Made by a program: the position numbers and the translations under genes
Notes under the pieces: model-generated
What the model saw: the letters and a program-made list of their open reading frames with translations, nothing else
Database searches by the model: none
What the model was told of the DNA's origin: nothing
Shown here: one piece after another, positions 37,902-46,513 of the stretch
Layout: every line of letters starts with the position of its first letter
Numbering within the stretch: the first letter of the stretch is position 1
NCBI GenBank assembly: GCA_022766165.1
Contig: QYLO01000006.1
Coordinates: forward strand, 29,006 to 93,005
DNA: 64,000 bases
Reading direction: 5' to 3'
DNA from: Candidatus Electrothrix gigas
Lineage (GTDB): Bacteria; Desulfobacterota; Desulfobulbia; Desulfobulbales; Desulfobulbaceae

Positions 37902-40900
37902 TTAGGAACATTTGGAGTAGCCGCATTCCCGGCAGACCTCACAGCCCTCCTCAAAGATCAAGACACCAGGACATTCCGGGCAGGAAGACGAAAACCCGTT
38001 CCGAGTTCCAGCCATAAAGGATTTGAGCAGTTTGCCCAGTTGAGCTGGTAAGTCAAGCATGTGTCCGCTGGAGCGATCAAGTTGTTTGATAATTTCCTCC
38101 ATAGGAATTTGGTAGCGCAAAGCCAAAGAAACCAAGCGACAAGTGGTGGTCCACATCGTGGACTTATCCTTGAGATCAACCCGGTTATCAAAGGGAAATT
38201 TGGCAAAGACCTCCATTGGCGTTTCTGTTTCACCAAAGCAGACAATAATATAGATGGTATTGCCGTTGGCATCTTTTAGCCGATAGCGTTTGGCGCTCAA
38301 CACATCAGGCAGTTCCTTTTTATGGAAAAGCCCTTGGCTGGAGACAGTGGCTGTTTTTTCCTTATCAGAGCTGACTGTATTGAGAACTTGAGCATCACGG
38401 GAGCCATCACGATAAACTGTCAACCCCTTACAGCCCAATTCAAACCCAAGGAGATAGGAGAGGCGGACATCCTCTTTTGTAGCAGATGAGGGCAGGTTAA
38501 TGGTCTTGCTGATCGAAGAATCCACGCCATTTTGCTGCAAGGCTCCCTGCATCCGAATATGTTCTTCTGGCGCAATATCTTGGGCTGTGCGAAAGATATT
38601 TTGCCATTTTTCAGGAATTTCCTCATGCCCAACAACGGTTCCTGTCTGAGCAACTTTTTTCATGAGCGTGTCTGAGAAAAAGCCCTCTTTGCGGGCCACT
38701 GCCTCAAAATGCTTGTTGACCATCAGAAAACGGTCACCATCCATGACATTTTTTTCCATAACCACGGAAAAATACGGTTCACAGCCCGAGGCACAGTCCG
38801 CAATCATGGATACCGTACCCGTGGGCTGAATGGAGGTGAGTGCAGCGTTTCTTCGGGAAGGATATGTGTTTATCTCAGGATCGTATGCAGGAAAGGCTCC
38901 TTTAGACTCTGCAAGCTCAATAGAGGTTATTTCCGCCTGCTCACGAATAAAACCCATGACCTCAGATGCTGCTTTTCGCCCTTCTTTTTCCCCATAAGGA
39001 AGTTCCAGTTGGATAAGCATGTCATGTAAGCCCATCACGCCCAGTCCAATTTTTCTCGTCTTCTGGGTCATCTCAGCGATTTCCGGGATAGGAAAACGAT
39101 TACAGTCAATGACGTTATCAAGAAAACGAACAGCGGTTTTCACGGTTTTGCCAAGACGTGTAAAATCTATCTTGCCCTTGTTGACGTACTTTTCTAAGTT
39201 GATAGAGCCTAAATTGCACGATTCCATAGGGAGCAAAAATTGCTCTCCGCACTGTAAATTATTGATATAACTATAGCTTTTGTCATTTTCAATATTACCA
39301 AAAAAATGGCCTATATAAAAATTGTGAAATTCATCAACAGTGCCGTTGTACACATCATCAAATCCGTCAGGCTGGACAGCGACGACCCTGTGGTTATGAC
39401 GTGCAGCAGCTTTTTTCAACTCACCAAAGCTGCTAAAGCCGAATTTTGTGCCAAGCCGTTTAGGGATACCTTGTTCAAAACAACGATTCTCCCAATCCTT
39501 TTTCCACGGAGTTTTCCCCTGTTCAAATTGAAGATCAAGAAAGCATTCCATCTGTTGCCGTTTAGTTTGCTCTGCCTTGGCAGCATAGGTGGCATGGATA
39601 CCTGCTGTAATCTTTTTTCGGACAGTTTGACTGCTGTTGTGCCAGGTAAAGTAGCAGGGCTTTGAACAGAAAGACTGCTCGCGTCTGCCCCAGGAAACTG
39701 TGTACAAGGTACCGCAATGTTCACATCTGCGTTCAACCATGACACTGTTGTTATCAAGAAAACAGGGCAAATCTGTCATGGCCTGACATTCCGCCAGTTT
39801 TTTTTCAGCACGATGCTGGATATACTGCAATAAATTTTCTTTGTTGGCAGCAATTCCTTCTTTTACTGCCGCAGCATGATTAATACGATATGACTCATCT
39901 TGAAAGCGAAGCCGTGTCGCCGCACCAATCCGTTCTTTCGTTTTTTGACTTCGCTTGGCACCAACATGGTATTTGAGACGGAATTCCTGCTGCTTGACTG
40001 GATCGTTCCTCCAGTTCTTTTCCGGGAATCGCCGCATCGGGTTTTTATCTCCCCTGATAGCCTCAGCGTGCAGCCGATAATGCGCCTCTTTAGTCATCAC
40101 TTTAAGATTAGATGGCTTATTGTTTAATCCATTATAATCGCAATGATGAACTACTTCCCCCCAACTTAACGACTTACCTGTCTGCTGTCCATGATGAAAA
40201 CCGGCGATCAGACGATGCTCAGGCTGCCAGTTTGGTTTATTTGTTGTGGATAACCAATGATAAAATTGCGATCTGCTGTTAGAATGCGAGAATATTTTCT
40301 CAAACGGGGCTTCTCGTCTGGTCATCAAGCTCAGACTGTCGCCAGAAACAAGCTCGTTGGCCTCTTTCACGCTGCCATCAGAAAGGACGAATTTATGATT
40401 CTCAGTCACTCGTACGCTGTTACCGTCATCCAAAGTAACTTTCAAAATCGGCTTGTTGTGACCGGTGAGACGGGGATTGCGCATCATCCGTACTGAAGCT
40501 CCGCCTTTACGATTACGACAGAAGACAGGAACATCTCTACCCTCCTCGGCAAGCTGCTGTATGGGAACGGCATTGCGCCCATCGGCTACAGCGACCAAGG
40601 TATCCCCGGCAAGACAAGGGTTAGTCGATTCAAATTCACCGAGTTGCGGAGTGGGATTGCTTCGATTAGCCGCATCAATAAAAAGGACTCCAGGTTCTCC
40701 ATTATGCCATGCCAAGTCTATAATTTTTTCAAAAACCTTGGCTGCATTGAGAGAACCCACCACGCTGTTGGTTGAAGGATCAATCAGATCGTAATCACTC
40801 CCTGTTTTTGCAGCCTCCATAAAGGTGTCAGTGATTGCAACTGAAAAATTAAAGTTGGTGAATTTCGTCTGATCCTCTTTTGCCGTGATGAAATCCATTA

Positions 40901-42527
40901 TATCTGGATGATCCACTCGCAAGACGCCCATGTTAGCTCCACGCCTACGACCCCCCTGTTTGATGGTCTCAGTGGCAGCATCAAAAACAGCGGCAAAGCT
41001 CAACGGCCCAGAAGCAACACCTTGGGTGGAGCGAACAGAAGAGTTCTTTGGACGAAGCCTAGAAAAGGAGTAGCCGGTGTTATGAGTTTCATAGGGAACA
41101 TGAATCAAATGAGTTTCAGTAGTCATATTGTAAACTTCAAAACTCTCTGTTACAGGGCTTACAGAAGCTACTTTTAAATAAAGGTATTTATCAGTTGCCT
41201 TGCACCAGTTTTGAATTTTGCCCGGATGAACTTCAAATATATAAACAGGTAGCTCATTATTTGAAAATGACCCTTTCCTCTTTTTTTGTATACGAAATAC
41301 CCCAGACCTTCCAATAACATGATTCAATAAAATAATCCCATTCAAAAGTGATTTATTTTTACTACTGAATCCTTTTATTGGGACTTTCCTATCTCCTCTG
41401 AATTTAACATAATTGGAACCGTCAGCATACTCATCAAGAAAAATTTCAATTTGATGTGTAGGCAATCCCGTGACCCAAAGAGGAAGTCTTTTCTCAAGAG
41501 CCTTGTGTCCGAAATGCTCGTATATCCAAGAACATAATTCTACAGAATGTATTCTCAAAGTCTCACACCCTCTTCTATGTGGGCGAAGTACCCATTTAAT
41601 TCCTAAAGCATCAAAGAATTTTTGATATCTCGCAATATCATTGGCATGTCTTTTTCCAAAAGAAAGACCTATGGCGGCGGGTGTTCCATTCTGTGAAAAT
41701 TCCATGTGGCCATCTGACAAATACCTGGAAATAATAGCCACAAATTCATTAGACAAACAAGACCCCCTAAAGGTTTCAGGAGGCACACCGTAGTCCCTCT
41801 TTACTCTGACCCAATCTCCTTTTTTGACCTCTGAAGCATCTTTAAACTTAAAGTCTGGATCTTTTTGAAGGCCACAATCAGTATGACATCCTTTATAACA
41901 TTCCGCAAAAACACTCCCACACCTCACCTTTTGTGACGGCCTCTTTGTGCAATCTTCAGGGGTATATACTTTTATCGGGTGGTCTTTGGTATAGTCAATC
42001 GCTTGCAAACCTGAAACTTTTATACGGACTCCATTTTTTGTGGTCCAATTATGAGTATATGAAACTTCACCATCACAAGTAATATCTCCTATAGCAATAT
42101 CTTCAATATTTTTTATACCCCCCGCAGTGACTATAGGAGTTCCTAGTGCCATACATCCCCCACCTGTCTTGTGGACCAGGGCTCCATTACGGATAGAGGT
42201 GAAGATACCATCCATAGAATCTTCTATGGGTAGGACAAAACAGGCGCAGAGTTGCCCCAGATCAGTGCCTGCATTCATGAGGCAGGGAGAATTGGGCAGA
42301 AAATCAAGGCAGCGGATCATATCAAAAAAATCTTTTCTCAGCGTCTCATAGTCTGCCTGTTCACTGTCAACATCTGCTACAGCATCGGCAACGCGACGAC
42401 AAAGTGCATCCCAATTTTCCAGCACAGTACCGTTGCCATCTTTGAGATAATAACGACGTGCTAAAACAGTTTCAGCAGTCTCTGTTAAAAGTTGCTGAGA
42501 GATATTTCTGCTCATATCTTTCCCCAT
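37902..42527 (-). CDS. nrdJ: B12-dependent ribonucleotide reductase (class II) with two inteins
   Basis: The open frame encodes 1541 residues. Removing inteins at 125-483 and 638-1092 leaves a 727-residue NrdJ of normal length. It reduces ribonucleotides using adenosylcobalamin and needs no oxygen. Host landmarks are LVHKTGGG/TGYSFSRLRP (first splice junction), ESTNP/CGEQ (second) and the C-terminal cysteine pairs CPECP and CRECGYSKC that relay electrons. The active-site set Asn636, Cys1093 and Glu1095 is joined only after splicing of the second intein. Two start codons are possible (42527 and 42515). A cobO gene in this window supplies the cofactor route. Probable NrdR boxes are upstream. 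Confidence 0.96.
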   Translation of the reverse strand: MGKDMSRNISQQLLTETAETVLARRYYLKDGNGTVLENWDALCRRVADAVADVDSEQADYETLRKDFFDMIRCLDFLPNSPCLMNAGTDLGQLCACFVLPIEDSMDGIFTSIRNGALVHKTGGGCMALGTPIVTAGGIKNIEDIAIGDITCDGEVSYTHNWTTKNGVRIKVSGLQAIDYTKDHPIKVYTPEDCTKRPSQKVRCGSVFAECYKGCHTDCGLQKDPDFKFKDASEVKKGDWVRVKRDYGVPPETFRGSCLSNEFVAIISRYLSDGHMEFSQNGTPAAIGLSFGKRHANDIARYQKFFDALGIKWVLRPHRRGCETLRIHSVELCSWIYEHFGHKALEKRLPLWVTGLPTHQIEIFLDEYADGSNYVKFRGDRKVPIKGFSSKNKSLLNGIILLNHVIGRSGVFRIQKKRKGSFSNNELPVYIFEVHPGKIQNWCKATDKYLYLKVASVSPVTESFEVYNMTTETHLIHVPYETHNTGYSFSRLRPKNSSVRSTQGVASGPLSFAAVFDAATETIKQGGRRRGANMGVLRVDHPDIMDFITAKEDQTKFTNFNFSVAITDTFMEAAKTGSDYDLIDPSTNSVVGSLNAAKVFEKIIDLAWHNGEPGVLFIDAANRSNPTPQLGEFESTNPCLAGDTLVAVADGRNAVPIQQLAEEGRDVPVFCRNRKGGASVRMMRNPRLTGHNKPILKVTLDDGNSVRVTENHKFVLSDGSVKEANELVSGDSLSLMTRREAPFEKIFSHSNSRSQFYHWLSTTNKPNWQPEHRLIAGFHHGQQTGKSLSWGEVVHHCDYNGLNNKPSNLKVMTKEAHYRLHAEAIRGDKNPMRRFPEKNWRNDPVKQQEFRLKYHVGAKRSQKTKERIGAATRLRFQDESYRINHAAAVKEGIAANKENLLQYIQHRAEKKLAECQAMTDLPCFLDNNSVMVERRCEHCGTLYTVSWGRREQSFCSKPCYFTWHNSSQTVRKKITAGIHATYAAKAEQTKRQQMECFLDLQFEQGKTPWKKDWENRCFEQGIPKRLGTKFGFSSFGELKKAAARHNHRVVAVQPDGFDDVYNGTVDEFHNFYIGHFFGNIENDKSYSYINNLQCGEQFLLPMESCNLGSINLEKYVNKGKIDFTRLGKTVKTAVRFLDNVIDCNRFPIPEIAEMTQKTRKIGLGVMGLHDMLIQLELPYGEKEGRKAASEVMGFIREQAEITSIELAESKGAFPAYDPEINTYPSRRNAALTSIQPTGTVSMIADCASGCEPYFSVVMEKNVMDGDRFLMVNKHFEAVARKEGFFSDTLMKKVAQTGTVVGHEEIPEKWQNIFRTAQDIAPEEHIRMQGALQQNGVDSSISKTINLPSSATKEDVRLSYLLGFELGCKGLTVYRDGSRDAQVLNTVSSDKEKTATVSSQGLFHKKELPDVLSAKRYRLKDANGNTIYIIVCFGETETPMEVFAKFPFDNRVDLKDKSTMWTTTCRLVSLALRYQIPMEEIIKQLDRSSGHMLDLPAQLGKLLKSFMAGTRNGFSSSCPECPGVLIFEEGCEVCRECGYSKCS
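39252..40616 (-). other. Intein 2 in NrdJ, with an HNH-type endonuclease region
   Basis: The intein covers residues 638-1092 (455 residues). It starts with Cys638 (CLAGDTLVAV) and has the N-terminal block TENHKFVLSDG, and a C-terminal FHNFYIG block. The middle has an HNH motif (VVHHCDYNGLNNKPSNLKVM, about 792-811), a following NUMOD-like part, and a CxxC/CxxxC zinc-ribbon-like segment (about 935-958). It ends with Gln1092 and the residue before is Leu, instead of the usual His-Asn. The next residue is the host catalytic cysteine. Confidence 0.93.
41079..42155 (-). other. Intein 1 in NrdJ, with a LAGLIDADG-type endonuclease region
   Basis: The intein covers residues 125-483 (359 residues). 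It starts with Cys125 (CMALGTPIV), has a TKDHPIKVY block (about 180-188), and ends in His482-Asn483, followed by host Thr484. Two LAGLIDADG-like helices are visible: EFVAIISRYLSDGHM (about 261-275) and QIEIFLDEYADGS (about 359-371), so the homing endonuclease may still be active. It lies in the conserved KTGGGTG loop of the host. Confidence 0.95.
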
Positions 42528-43012
42528 TATTATGTCCCTTGCGTGATAGTGGCTTTGATTTTTTCAGCCAAGAATTTTGTGAAAATTACTCAAGAAGAAG
42601 AGTCTTCAATCAAGAACTGACGAGAGCTTTATAGCACAACATATAGAAGCTTATCAATCGATAAATTCCATATATTGTATTTTATGCAATTTTGCCTGCA
42701 TCTTTATAAAGTTCCGTTAAAGGCAAACAAGTCAAGAAATATTGCCTCTGAAACAGAAAAAACATTCACCACTTTATCAGAGTAGTGTACTATACTCGCA
42801 AAGCTCAAAATCAACAATCGGCATTCTATTTTTGTAATCTGTTTTCCTCTGCAAATCAGACATCTTTCTTGGTGTGCTTTTTTATGCGTATACTGCGTAT
42901 ACATACATGCATACATGGCATTGTTAATTAAACAGAACCTATCCGTATGATTCTCCTGACAGGTGTCTGATAGAAGGTTGAACACGTTGAACAAATAACA
43001 GAGAACGTATAC
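42528..43012. other. Divergent intergenic region between nrdJ and a thiamine-binding-type gene
   Basis: The 485 bases hold a candidate NrdR operator (42634-42680) and a short direct repeat, GCGTATAC twice, at about 42884-42902. No cobalamin riboswitch core could be recognised. No gene is visible. Confidence 0.45.
42634..42680 (-). promoter_or_regulatory. Possible NrdR-box pair upstream of nrdJ
   Basis: GCACAACATATAGAAG (42634-42649) matches the NrdR consensus ACACAATATATAGTGT at about 11 of 16 positions. ATTCCATATATTGTAT (42665-42680) matches in reverse at about 12 of 16. The gap is 15 bases, so the centres are 31 bases apart, three helical turns, as typical for NrdR sites. The pair is about 110 bases before the nrdJ start. 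Confidence 0.45.
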
Positions 43013-43330
43013 ATGGCCTTTATGCAGATTACAGTACTCCCAATGGAAACAGGTACAAGCAGTCTCAGTCACTACATAGCTGCTCTGCAAGAAATTTTAC
43101 AGGAACAGGATGCTGATTATGAAATCAATGACATGGGAACAGTTATCAACGGATCCCCAGCTACCCTGTTTAAACTGGCAGAAAAGCTGCACTCCTGTCC
43201 CTTTGAATACAACGAGGAGGTGCAACGTGTTATTACGCAGATTACCCTTGACGAACGTCGAGATAAAACACAAGGTCTTGGAGAGAAAAAAGAGGCTGTC
43301 TTAAATATTTTGGCAAACAAGAGGATATAG
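43013..43330 (+). CDS. MTH1187/YqgV-family thiamine-binding-type protein
   Basis: The 105-residue protein opens with QITVLPMETGTSSLSHYIA and continues with YEINDMGTVINGS, the signature of the MTH1187/UPF0045 family, small ferredoxin-like-fold proteins of which some bind thiamine-type ligands. It is cytoplasmic with no signal. It is divergent from nrdJ and lies 31 bases before the SH3-domain gene on the same strand. The precise ligand here is not established. Confidence 0.8.
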   Translation: MAFMQITVLPMETGTSSLSHYIAALQEILQEQDADYEINDMGTVINGSPATLFKLAEKLHSCPFEYNEEVQRVITQITLDERRDKTQGLGEKKEAVLNILANKRI

Positions 43331-43361
43331 CCGGTAACCCACAACGCATAAACAACAAATA

Positions 43362-43832
43362 TTGAATTCCATGAAAAAAAATACTTTTATCATTCTATTC
43401 ACTTTTGTTCTTCTGAGCAGTCTGACCGCAGAACCAGTCATGGCCAAAATGGTTGCAGTTAAGAACGATAATGTCAATATGCGCTCTGGACCAAGCCTGA
43501 ACAAAGCAGTTATCTGGAAACTGGGCACTGGATTTCCGCTCAAAATTATAAAGAGATCAGGAAAATGGCTTAAAGTAAAGGACTTTGAAGGGACAGTTGG
43601 TTGGGTGCATAAAGATGTTGTCAACAGCTCTGGCCACATGATCGTAAAAGCACAGAAGAGAAGCAAGGGAAAAATTAATGTTCGTGATAAGCCAAGCACA
43701 CAGAGTAAGGTTATTGCTAAGGCATATTATGGAGTGGTATTTAAGACGCTGGGGCAGAGAAAAAATTGGGTCAAGGTTCAGCACGGCAACGTGGTTGGAT
43801 GGATCAAACGCTCATTGCTTTGGGGTTTTTAA
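43362..43832 (+). CDS. Exported protein with two bacterial SH3 domains
   Basis: The 156-residue protein has a signal peptide (about 1-28, cleavage near VMA) and two SH3b domains. The first has VNMRSGPSLNKAVIWKLGTG and ends in VGWVHKDVV (about 37-86). The second has INVRDKPSTQSKVIAKA and ends VGWIKRSLLW (about 105-154). SH3b domains bind peptidoglycan or proteins in the periplasm. There is no catalytic domain. A targeting or scaffolding role in the cell wall is inferred. Confidence 0.87.
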   Translation: MNSMKKNTFIILFTFVLLSSLTAEPVMAKMVAVKNDNVNMRSGPSLNKAVIWKLGTGFPLKIIKRSGKWLKVKDFEGTVGWVHKDVVNSSGHMIVKAQKRSKGKINVRDKPSTQSKVIAKAYYGVVFKTLGQRKNWVKVQHGNVVGWIKRSLLWGF

Positions 43833-43967
43833 CCTAGCGATCCCTGAGTTTTTGCATACCAGTCTTCATATCAGTTTTTCATGCATACAGGGAAGGGAAA
43901 ACTGTAGAACGGTTAGAGGAAGGCTACGAAAAAACAATGAGGCATTGCAAAAAAAGAGCAATAAAAA

Positions 43968-43994
43968 AAGCCACTCTTACAGAAAGAGCGGCTT
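43968..43994 (-). terminator. Rho-independent terminator after tRNA-Ser(GCT)
   Basis: On the minus strand AAGCCGCTCTT pairs with AAGAGTGGCTT (one mismatch) around a five-base loop, followed by a run of about seven T. It stops the tRNA transcript. The plus-strand side has a shorter T-run. Confidence 0.8.
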
Positions 43995-44003
43995 TTCAAT
44001 TTG

Positions 44004-44092
44004 TGGCGGAGAGAGAGGGATTCGAACCCTCGGTGGAGTATACCACACTCACTTAGCAGGCGAGCACCATCGGCCAACTCGGTCATCTCTCC
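44004..44092 (-). tRNA. tRNA-Ser(GCT)
   Basis: On the minus strand GGAGAGA pairs with TCTCTCC, followed by G and encoded CCA. The anticodon loop CTGCTAA gives GCT. The long variable arm (about GTGAGTGTGGTATACTCCAC) is typical for serine tRNA, and the T-arm is intact. Confidence 0.97.
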
Positions 44093-44125
44093 TCAGCCTT
44101 GCAGAACAAGAACGTATTGTTATTG

Positions 44126-44211
44126 TGGCGGAGGAAGTAGGATTCGAACCCACGGTACTTTCGTACAACGGTTTTCAAGACCGCCGCCTTCAACCACTCG
44201 GCCATTCCTCC
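44126..44211 (-). tRNA. tRNA-Ser(TGA)
   Basis: On the minus strand GGAGGAA pairs with TTCCTCC, then G and CCA. The anticodon loop CTTGAAA gives TGA. A long variable arm (GTACGAAAGTAC) fits serine. It lies 33 bases from the other tRNA-Ser, so the two are probably co-transcribed. Confidence 0.97.
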
Positions 44212-44288
44212 TGACACTCTATGAGTGTATTAAGCTTTTATACCATTTAAATTTTATTCTGTCAATATTCTCTTGTTGTTGATTTATT

Positions 44289-45959
44289 ATGACCACTGAC
44301 CTACAGACTTCAATAAAAAATCAAGACCTTGCGCATCAAGATCTCTCCTGTCTTTACGAGGTAACAAAAATTCTTGCTGCTGAAACTGACCTTCAGAAGA
44401 GTCTCAACAGGGTCGTTCAGGTGCTGACAGATATGAAACAAATGGAAAATGGCACTGTGACCATTGTTAATCCATTAACCCGTGAACTGGAAATAGAGAT
44501 TGCCTGTGGCATTACCACAAAAGCGCAAAAAAAGGGAAAGTACAAGCTGGGCGAGGGCATCACAGGCCGGGTTGTCTCCACTGGTGAACCGGTGATCGTT
44601 CCCTGCATTGGGGAAGAGCCGCTCTTTCTCAACAGAACCGGTCTCCGAAATAACGAGCAGAAAAAAAAGAGTTCTTTTATCTGCGTTCCTATCAAGGTGA
44701 CCTTTGAAAATTTTGAACATAAAATGTTTGCTCAGGACATTGCCCAGGATATTGCCCAAGACATCGATGAGATCGATGACATCCACAGCCGACCGGATAA
44801 TCTGTCTATAGGTGCTTTATCTGTTGATCGATACTATACAAAAGACTTTGGCCCACAATCAGAGCAAGATCTCCGGTTCCTGACCATTGTCAGCGCATTG
44901 ATCGCCCAGGCTGTCCACCGGGTTCAAGTCCTGAACAGAGAAAAAGAGGCCCTTGAGCAGGAAAATCAGCGTTTGCGCAGGGAACTCTCTGCCAAAAATC
45001 GCCTCATTGATATTATAGGCAACTCTTCCCGAATGCAGGAGGTGTTTGAAATGGTGCATCGGGTGGCAGATTCCAATGCCACTGTTCTGCTCCGCGGTGA
45101 GTCTGGAACTGGAAAATCCTTGGTTGCCAAGGCATTGCATCATAACTCCCAGCGAGCCGCTAAACCCTTTTTAGTGGTCAACTGTTCTGCTCTTCCTGAA
45201 AATTTACTGGAAAGCGAACTGTTTGGTCATGAAAGAGGGGCTTTTACCGGAGCCGAGCAACAAAAAAAGGGACGGTTTGAGTTAGCAGAAGGCGGAACGC
45301 TCTTTTTAGATGAAATCGGAGAAATCAGCACCACTGTGCAGATAAAACTGCTCAATGTCATTCAGGAACGCTGTTTTCAGCGTCTTGGGGGAAGTGAGAT
45401 TATTACAGCGGATATCCGTCTTGTTGCAGCCACGAATCGTAATCTTGAGGAGGCTGTGCTTGAAGGCGTCTTTCGAGAAGATCTCTACTACCGACTCAAC
45501 GTTTTTCCGGTTCATATTCCACCGCTTAGGGAACGGAGAACAGATATTCTCTTGTTGGCAGAGTATTTTCTAGAGCAATATTGTCTGGAAAACAACAAAC
45601 AGATTAAGCGGATCTCGACGACAGCCATTGATCTATTGATCAAATATCACTGGCCAGGCAATGTTCGTGAGTTACAGAACTGCATGGAACGAGCTGTGTT
45701 AATATGTGATTCCAACACAATAAGTTCATTTCATTTACCTCCTACCCTGCAAAGTTCTGACTCAGTACGCACTGACAGCCCACTCTCCTTATCCGGTGCT
45801 GTGGAAAGCTTTGAGCGAGAGTTAATTATTGATGCACTCAAGCATACCAACGGTAACCAGACCAGGGCAGCAGCCCGCCTCGAGACAAGTTTACGGATCA
45901 TCAACTATAAAATTCATAATTATGGGATTGATCCCAAGCAGTTTAAGGTAAGATCATGA
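44289..45959 (+). CDS. NifA-like sigma-54-dependent transcriptional activator
   Basis: The 556-residue regulator has an N-terminal GAF domain (about residues 15-225; YKLGEGITGRVVSTG is a family signature), an AAA+ domain with GESGTGKS (about 275-282) and the sigma-54 contact loop GAFTGA (about 318-323), and a Fis-type C-terminal helix-turn-helix (about 510-545). This is the layout of NifA. No nif genes are in the window, so the target is unknown. The GAF domain contains a small duplicated segment, AQDIAQDIAQDI (about 153-164), from repeated nucleotides. The gene overlaps queH by four bases. Confidence 0.9.
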   Translation: MTTDLQTSIKNQDLAHQDLSCLYEVTKILAAETDLQKSLNRVVQVLTDMKQMENGTVTIVNPLTRELEIEIACGITTKAQKKGKYKLGEGITGRVVSTGEPVIVPCIGEEPLFLNRTGLRNNEQKKKSSFICVPIKVTFENFEHKMFAQDIAQDIAQDIDEIDDIHSRPDNLSIGALSVDRYYTKDFGPQSEQDLRFLTIVSALIAQAVHRVQVLNREKEALEQENQRLRRELSAKNRLIDIIGNSSRMQEVFEMVHRVADSNATVLLRGESGTGKSLVAKALHHNSQRAAKPFLVVNCSALPENLLESELFGHERGAFTGAEQQKKGRFELAEGGTLFLDEIGEISTTVQIKLLNVIQERCFQRLGGSEIITADIRLVAATNRNLEEAVLEGVFREDLYYRLNVFPVHIPPLRERRTDILLLAEYFLEQYCLENNKQIKRISTTAIDLLIKYHWPGNVRELQNCMERAVLICDSNTISSFHLPPTLQSSDSVRTDSPLSLSGAVESFERELIIDALKHTNGNQTRAAARLETSLRIINYKIHNYGIDPKQFKVRS

Positions 45960-46513
45960 AGGTGTTGCTCCATACCTGCTGTGGTCCCTGTACAGTCTAT
46001 CCACTGGAAGTACTGCGCAGACAGGGGCATGAGGTCAGCGGATACTTTTTTAACCCCAATATTCATCCCTTTCGTGAATTCAAACGACGAATTAAGGCCC
46101 TGGTTGATTTTTCAGAGCAGAAGAAATTCAAGGTGGTTATTGACCGGAACTACGGTTTAACAGAATATCTTCGCAAAGTTGTCTTTCATGAGAACGAACG
46201 ATGCAGCCTCTGCTATGATATGCGCCTTGAAGCTGTTGCAGAACAGGCTGCTAATCAAGGCTTTGATGCCTTTACCACCACCTTGCTGTACTCTAAATAT
46301 CAGCGACATGAACTGATTAAAGAAAAATCTGAGGCCATAGCACAGAAACTTTCTGTCCAGTTTCTCTATCAGGACTTTCGTGAAGGCTGGCAACAGGGGA
46401 TTGATGAATCCATTGCCATGGAGCTGTATCGCCAGCCATATTGCGGGTGTATTTACAGTGAGCAGGAACGCTATGATAAGAAGATGCGGAAACGTAACCT
46501 GAGCGATTGTTAA
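45956..46513 (+). CDS. queH: Epoxyqueuosine reductase QueH
   Basis: QueH reduces epoxyqueuosine to queuosine in tRNA and replaces QueG in many anaerobes. The 185-residue protein has the iron and cluster cysteines: HTCCGPC (Cys8-Cys9, Cys12), ERCSLC (about residues 81-86) and YCGC (about 160-163). The ATG overlaps the activator stop (ATGA), so translation is coupled. The link between a sigma-54 activator and a tRNA-modification gene is unusual and probably positional. Confidence 0.93.
   Translation: MKVLLHTCCGPCTVYPLEVLRRQGHEVSGYFFNPNIHPFREFKRRIKALVDFSEQKKFKVVIDRNYGLTEYLRKVVFHENERCSLCYDMRLEAVAEQAANQGFDAFTTTLLYSKYQRHELIKEKSEAIAQKLSVQFLYQDFREGWQQGIDESIAMELYRQPYCGCIYSEQERYDKKMRKRNLSDC

Noticed and set aside
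42528..43012. Cobalamin riboswitch ahead of the B12-dependent reductase
   Set aside because: No B12-box or multi-stem core could be recognised; only the possible NrdR boxes were found.
42704..43090. Minus-strand frame of 128 codons upstream of nrdJ
   Set aside because: It overlaps the thiamine-binding-type gene and has many Cys and Tyr without pattern; not gene-like.
43678..44214. Plus-strand frame running through the SH3 gene end and both tRNA genes
   Set aside because: It passes through two clear tRNA-Ser genes on the other strand and has no domain.
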